A DNA stretch of 64,000 nt from Lacibacter sp. H375 (GTDB lineage Bacteria > Bacteroidota > Bacteroidia > Chitinophagales > Chitinophagaceae). Below the pieces are notes generated by a model. It saw only the letters and a program-made list of their open reading frames with translations, was not told the origin of the DNA and searched no databases. This document shows, in pieces, positions 61,018 through 64,000 of the stretch (positions are counted from its first letter, which is position 1; each line of letters begins with the position of its first letter). Location of the stretch: the NCBI RefSeq assembly GCF_037892425.1, contig NZ_JBBKTT010000001.1:2232001-2296000 (forward strand), read 5' to 3'. A program made the position numbers and the translations under genes.

Positions 61018-61674
61018 ATGGCTTTAACAAAAGAACAAATAGCGCAACGCATTGCCAAAGAATTAAAAGATGGATACTATGTAAACCTCGGTATTGGTAT
61101 TCCAACTTTGGTTGCGAATTATATTCCTGCAGGTATTCATGTAGAATTGCAAAGCGAAAATGGATTACTCGGCATGGGCCCTTTTCCTTTTGAAGGAGAG
61201 GAAGATCCTGATCTCATCAACGCAGGTAAGCAAACCATCACAACGTTACCAGGCTCTGCATTTTTCGATAGTGCCATGAGCTTTGGAATGATCCGTGCGG
61301 GGAAAGTTGATCTTACTGTACTTGGTGCAATGGAAGTAAGTGAGCAAGGTGATATTGCCAATTGGAAAATTCCCGGCAAGATGGTGAAAGGAATGGGTGG
61401 TGCTATGGATCTTGTTGCCAGCGCAAAAAATATTATTGTGGCCATGATGCATACCAATCCAAAAGGCGAAAGCAAATTGTTACCGCAATGTGCGTTACCG
61501 CTAACGGGAATTAAATGTGTGAAAAAAATCGTCAGCGATTTGGCTGTTCTTGACGTTACTCCTGATGGATTTAAATTACTGGAACGTGCTCCCGGAGTTT
61601 CAGTAGAAGAAATTATTTCAAAAACTGCAGGAAAATTAATTGTTGAAGGAGAAATTCATGAGATGACATTTTAA
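61018..61674 (+). CDS. scoB: 3-oxoacid CoA-transferase subunit B
   Basis: 218 residues. MALTKEQIAQRIAKELKDGY, VNLGIGIPTLVANYI and the active-site segment ELQSENGLLGMGPFP, where the Glu in SENG forms the CoA thioester, are diagnostic of the beta subunit. Later VDLTVLGAMEVSEQGDIANW, GMGGAMDLVASAKNIIVAMM and ECALPLTG-like CALPLTGIKCV fit. A terminator follows. Confidence 0.95.
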   Translation: MALTKEQIAQRIAKELKDGYYVNLGIGIPTLVANYIPAGIHVELQSENGLLGMGPFPFEGEEDPDLINAGKQTITTLPGSAFFDSAMSFGMIRAGKVDLTVLGAMEVSEQGDIANWKIPGKMVKGMGGAMDLVASAKNIIVAMMHTNPKGESKLLPQCALPLTGIKCVKKIVSDLAVLDVTPDGFKLLERAPGVSVEEIISKTAGKLIVEGEIHEMTF

Positions 61675-61700
61675 AAAATAAAAATACAAGAGCAATAATA

Positions 61701-61730
61701 AAAATCCCGGTTGTTACAACCGGGATTTTT
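61701..61730. terminator. Bidirectional terminator after scoB
   Basis: AAAATCCCGGTT (61701-61712) and AACCGGGATTTT (61718-61729) form a 12-base stem with A-rich and T-rich edges, between scoB and the convergent peroxiredoxin gene. Confidence 0.85.
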
Positions 61731-61744
61731 ATTTGAGTGTACAG

Positions 61745-62467
61745 TTAAACCAATTCGGCTTCCATTGCCAATTCTTCTTTTGGCAATGGTTTCATGCAGA
61801 AGAACCAATCCTTGCAATACACATCTTTTTCTTTGCCCGCCATTCGTTCCGATGCAACACCGCAACTGTTTGCAGGCGGAACAATCACATCCTCACCCGG
61901 AATCCAATCGGCAGGAAGTGCGACCGCATGTTTATCTGCAGTTTGCAGACCCATCAGTACTCGTTTCAATTCTTTAAAGTTGCGACCTAATGAAAGCGGA
62001 TAATAGATAATGGCTCTTATGATGCCCTTTGGATCAATGAAGAACACAGCCCTCACAGCTTTAGTAGAACTTTCTCCGGGTTGTATCATGCCATACATTT
62101 TGGCAATTTTCATTGTAATATCTTCTATAAGAGGAAATTTTACTTCCACATTTTTCCAACCACGAAAATCAATTTTATCCTTGATTGTGCGTAACCATGC
62201 AATGTGGCTGTATAGTCCATCCACACTTAATCCTACTAATTGTGTATTCAGTTTTGCAAACTCAGGCTCCATCTTAGCAAAGGTCATAAATTCTGATGTA
62301 CATACGGGCGTGAAGTCGGCGGGATGGCTAAACAGAACGATCCATTTACCCTGATAATCGTTTGGGAAATGGATATTGCCTTGTGTGGTTACTGCAGTAA
62401 ACGACGGAGCAGGGTCGCCGATGCGTGGCATACTGATTGAAGTTGGGTTTTCTATTTCGTTGAGCAT
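61745..62467 (-). CDS. Archaeal-type peroxiredoxin (Prx6 subfamily)
   Basis: 240 residues. Peroxiredoxins reduce peroxides. The peroxidatic Cys is Cys56 in SHPADFTPVCTSEF; the conserved LVGLSVDGLYSHIAWLRTIK and FIDPKGIIRAIIYYP follow. The C-terminal extension has Cys202, Cys218 and Cys224 in DVYCKDWFFCMK, like the two-cysteine CxDWWFC motif of archaeal thioredoxin peroxidases, so a 2-Cys mechanism with resolving Cys in the tail is likely. Convergent with scoB. Confidence 0.93.
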   Translation of the reverse strand: MLNEIENPTSISMPRIGDPAPSFTAVTTQGNIHFPNDYQGKWIVLFSHPADFTPVCTSEFMTFAKMEPEFAKLNTQLVGLSVDGLYSHIAWLRTIKDKIDFRGWKNVEVKFPLIEDITMKIAKMYGMIQPGESSTKAVRAVFFIDPKGIIRAIIYYPLSLGRNFKELKRVLMGLQTADKHAVALPADWIPGEDVIVPPANSCGVASERMAGKEKDVYCKDWFFCMKPLPKEELAMEAELV

Positions 62468-62806
62468 AAAAAAGAGTTTTAAGTGAATAAACGGTTAACT
62501 ATTGAAGGTACTGTTATAGCACCCTGTTTTCCAGTGAGCGAAGTCATGAACAGTTGTGATTGTGGGAAGTAAATTCAAAATAGTAAATCTGATTCCTGGA
62601 ATTTGAGGTTTTTGCCAGGCCCCATTTAAAGTTTGGCAAGGTTTTTACCCTCCATTGAACAGCATCGTTGAGGAATAGCTTGATCGACCATGCTGTTTGT
62701 ATATGAAGTAACTGAAAAGGATCAACCTTTTTGGAACAGTCATTTCTATGCAACACTTTAACCATTGTTAGGACACCTTTATTATTCATGTTCAAAAAAG
62801 AATGTT
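62468..62806. other. 339-base intergenic region
   Basis: Divergent between the peroxiredoxin and OmpA genes. A minus-strand frame of 83 codons (62544-62795) has no family features and mixed composition. A piece AGTGAGCGAAGTC at about 62535 shares 11 bases with the hairpin core at 25921 but has no palindrome here. No promoter was recognised on either side. Confidence 0.4.
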
Positions 62807-63676
62807 ATGAAACTCAGTTACGTTGTTACGATAGCCTTCTCGTTAGTCCTGTTTACTTCTTGTGTAAGCAGTAAGAAATTTAAAAAGGCACAAGATGATT
62901 ATGCTCAACTGCAAAATCGTTACACAACAATTGAAGGAAGTCTTGCCGATTGTAATAATCAAAAATCCGTTTTGGAAAGAGAAAAAGCTGATCTCAACAA
63001 ACGTGTAACAGACCTCAACCAGGAGATGGAACGCATCAAACAGAATTACACCCAAGCGATCATGCAATTGGAAAATCTATCGGTAATTTCCAAACAGCAG
63101 GCAGAAAGCATCAAACAATCATTGCAGAATATTGGCGCTAAGGACGCTTATATACAAACCTTGCAACAACAGATGGCCTATAAAGATTCACTCAACATGG
63201 TATTGGTGATGAATTTGAAAGGCGCAATAGGCAACATCAATGACGAAGACATTAATATTAAAGTGGATAAAGGGGTGGTGTATATTGATATTTCTGATAA
63301 ATTATTGTTCAAGAGCGGCAGTTATACAATAACTGATCGTGCAAAAGAAGTATTAGGTAAAGTGGCATTGGTGTTGAAGAATCAACCTGATATTGAGTTT
63401 ATGGTTGAAGGTCATACAGATAATGTGCCTTTCCGTGGTAATGCATCATTAGTTGATAACTGGGATCTTAGTGTAAAACGTGCCACTACGGTTGTTCGTT
63501 TATTGCAAAAAGAATATGGAATGGATCCTGCTAAGATGGCCGCTGCTGGTCGTGGTGAATACCATCCGGTAGGTACAAATGATTCAAACGATGGAAAAGC
63601 GTTGAATAGAAGAACAAGAATTGTTATCCTTCCACAGTTGGATCAGTTCTTCAAACTCCTCGAACCACAGAAATAA
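62807..63676 (+). CDS. OmpA family lipoprotein with coiled coil
   Basis: 289 residues from the ATG at 62807; the frame continues upstream without coding character. A lipobox (LFTSC, Cys19) is followed by a coiled coil of about 110 residues (heptad-like LQNRYTTIEGSLADCNNQKS, LENLSVISKQQAESIKQSL), then the OmpA-like peptidoglycan-binding domain from about residue 150: FMVEGHTDNVPFRGNASLVD, NWDLSVKRATTVVRLLQ, AAAGRGEYHPVGTNDSNDGK, and LNRRTRIVI. It ties the outer membrane to peptidoglycan. A terminator follows. Confidence 0.9.
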   Translation: MKLSYVVTIAFSLVLFTSCVSSKKFKKAQDDYAQLQNRYTTIEGSLADCNNQKSVLEREKADLNKRVTDLNQEMERIKQNYTQAIMQLENLSVISKQQAESIKQSLQNIGAKDAYIQTLQQQMAYKDSLNMVLVMNLKGAIGNINDEDINIKVDKGVVYIDISDKLLFKSGSYTITDRAKEVLGKVALVLKNQPDIEFMVEGHTDNVPFRGNASLVDNWDLSVKRATTVVRLLQKEYGMDPAKMAAAGRGEYHPVGTNDSNDGKALNRRTRIVILPQLDQFFKLLEPQK

Positions 63677-63697
63677 TATTCAATCAGCATAAATCAG

Positions 63698-63724
63698 AAA
63701 AGGCCACAGTAATGTGGCCTTTTT
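63698..63724. terminator. Bidirectional terminator after the OmpA gene
   Basis: AGGCCACA (63701-63708) and TGTGGCCT (63713-63720) form an eight-base stem with a four-base loop, A's before and T's after. It serves the converging genes. Confidence 0.85.
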
Positions 63725-63746
63725 GTATCGAAAGCAAATGCTTCTA

Positions 63747-64000
63747 TCAGTTTGTTGTATACACTTTAATGAAGCCATCAGTTTCGCTGCTGGCAATAAA
63801 TAAACTTTTGCCATTCGGGCTTTTATCAGCAGAAACAAATAACACACCTTCGGGGCCAATACCTGTATTAAGCCATTGACTGAATACTGGTTTAGTTGGA
63901 TTTGTAATATCATAGATCGCTACTGCATTTGCTCTTTCCAAACCAACAAACAACAAGTTGTTATTACCAACACGACCAATGGTGATACCTTCCGGCTCGC
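63747..64000 (-). CDS. Choice-of-anchor I type beta-propeller protein, partial
   Basis: The C-terminal 84 codons of a gene entering from the right. It reads EPEGITIGRVGNNNLLFVGL, then ANAVAIYDITNPTKP, GPEGVLFVSADKSPNGKSLF and IASSETDGFIKVYTTN to the stop. The GPEG and SPNGK motifs are those of the 'choice-of-anchor I' propeller found in secreted phosphatase-like proteins, usually with an N-terminal signal. The start is not in this window. Confidence 0.8.
   Translation of the reverse strand, partial: EPEGITIGRVGNNNLLFVGLERANAVAIYDITNPTKPVFSQWLNTGIGPEGVLFVSADKSPNGKSLFIASSETDGFIKVYTTN

Noticed and set aside
62544-62795. 83-codon minus-strand frame between the peroxiredoxin and OmpA genes
   Set aside because: No signal, motif or helix pattern; it overlaps the likely promoter regions of both divergent genes and reads like chance coding.
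1-64000. tRNA, rRNA, IS element, prophage or integrase genes
   Set aside because: Searched by eye for transposase DDE motifs, integrase signatures, tRNA cloverleaf ends and CCA; none seen. Small RNAs cannot be excluded.

Overview
The window reads as an ordinary chromosomal stretch of a Bacteroidota bacterium, most likely family Chitinophagaceae. Evidence is the ~40% G+C look, many short lipoproteins and 'AQ'-type signal peptides, a SusC-like TonB receptor with an N-terminal carboxypeptidase-regulatory domain, a T9SS-type C-terminal sorting domain, weak Shine-Dalgarno sites, and several promoters of the Bacteroidota TTTG...TAnnTTTG type. I see no phage, insertion sequence, CRISPR array, tRNA or rRNA gene. 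Both ends cut genes: a TPR sensor kinase on the left and a beta-propeller protein on the right.

Layout. 1-3.2 kb: two tandem TPR-containing sensor histidine kinases. 3.2-8.4 kb: dapB, a DUF5683 protein, parB (with no parA beside it), a GRDP-like Gly/Cys-rich protein, crcB, a lipoprotein and phoH. 8.9-14 kb, plus strand: DUF4403 lipoprotein, MBL-fold hydrolase, DoxX-like membrane protein, TatD, TcdA. 14-16.1 kb: an operon of a secreted beta-rich protein, a lipoprotein and a Lys/Ala-rich histone-H1-like protein. 16.3-28.7 kb: mixed metabolism and envelope genes (methyltransferase, acyl-CoA synthetase, TonB receptor, rpe, TPR and PD40 proteins, cytochrome-b-like membrane protein, a Tat-exported PLP aminotransferase).

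28.7-31 kb holds the most interesting unit: an operon of a bestrophin channel, an LCIB-type (theta-class) carbonic anhydrase and a YfcE-like phosphoesterase. The first two resemble the bestrophin/LCIB partnership of the algal CO2-concentrating mechanism. 31.3-33 kb: hmgA and a SPOR-type lipoprotein. 33-39.8 kb: a complete YbhGFSR-like drug exporter (TetR, TolC, HlyD, two ATPases, two permeases), with near-identical palindromes before tetR and before the efflux genes that fit a TetR operator.

41.7-45.6 kb: infA-rpmJ-rpsM-rpsK-rpsD-rpoA-rplQ, starting at its own promoter, with several intercistronic hairpins and a strong terminator between rpoA and rplQ. carA and aroQ follow. 47.3-53.3 kb: a cell-surface modification cluster (membrane SGNH protein, two tandem sulfatase/LTA-synthase-like proteins, a kinase-like/methyltransferase fusion, a 57-residue membrane protein). 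53.3-64 kb: M42 peptidase, UbiA-like protein, LuxE-like protein, RlmK-like methyltransferase, a hybrid kinase, the scoAB CoA-transferase, an archaeal-type peroxiredoxin and an OmpA lipoprotein.

Intergenic DNA is notable. Many gaps carry degenerate tracts phased at 7 or 8 bp, some families in both orientations, and one gap holds a REP-like pair of hairpins. All functions are inferred from sequence motifs recalled from known families; no database search was run.
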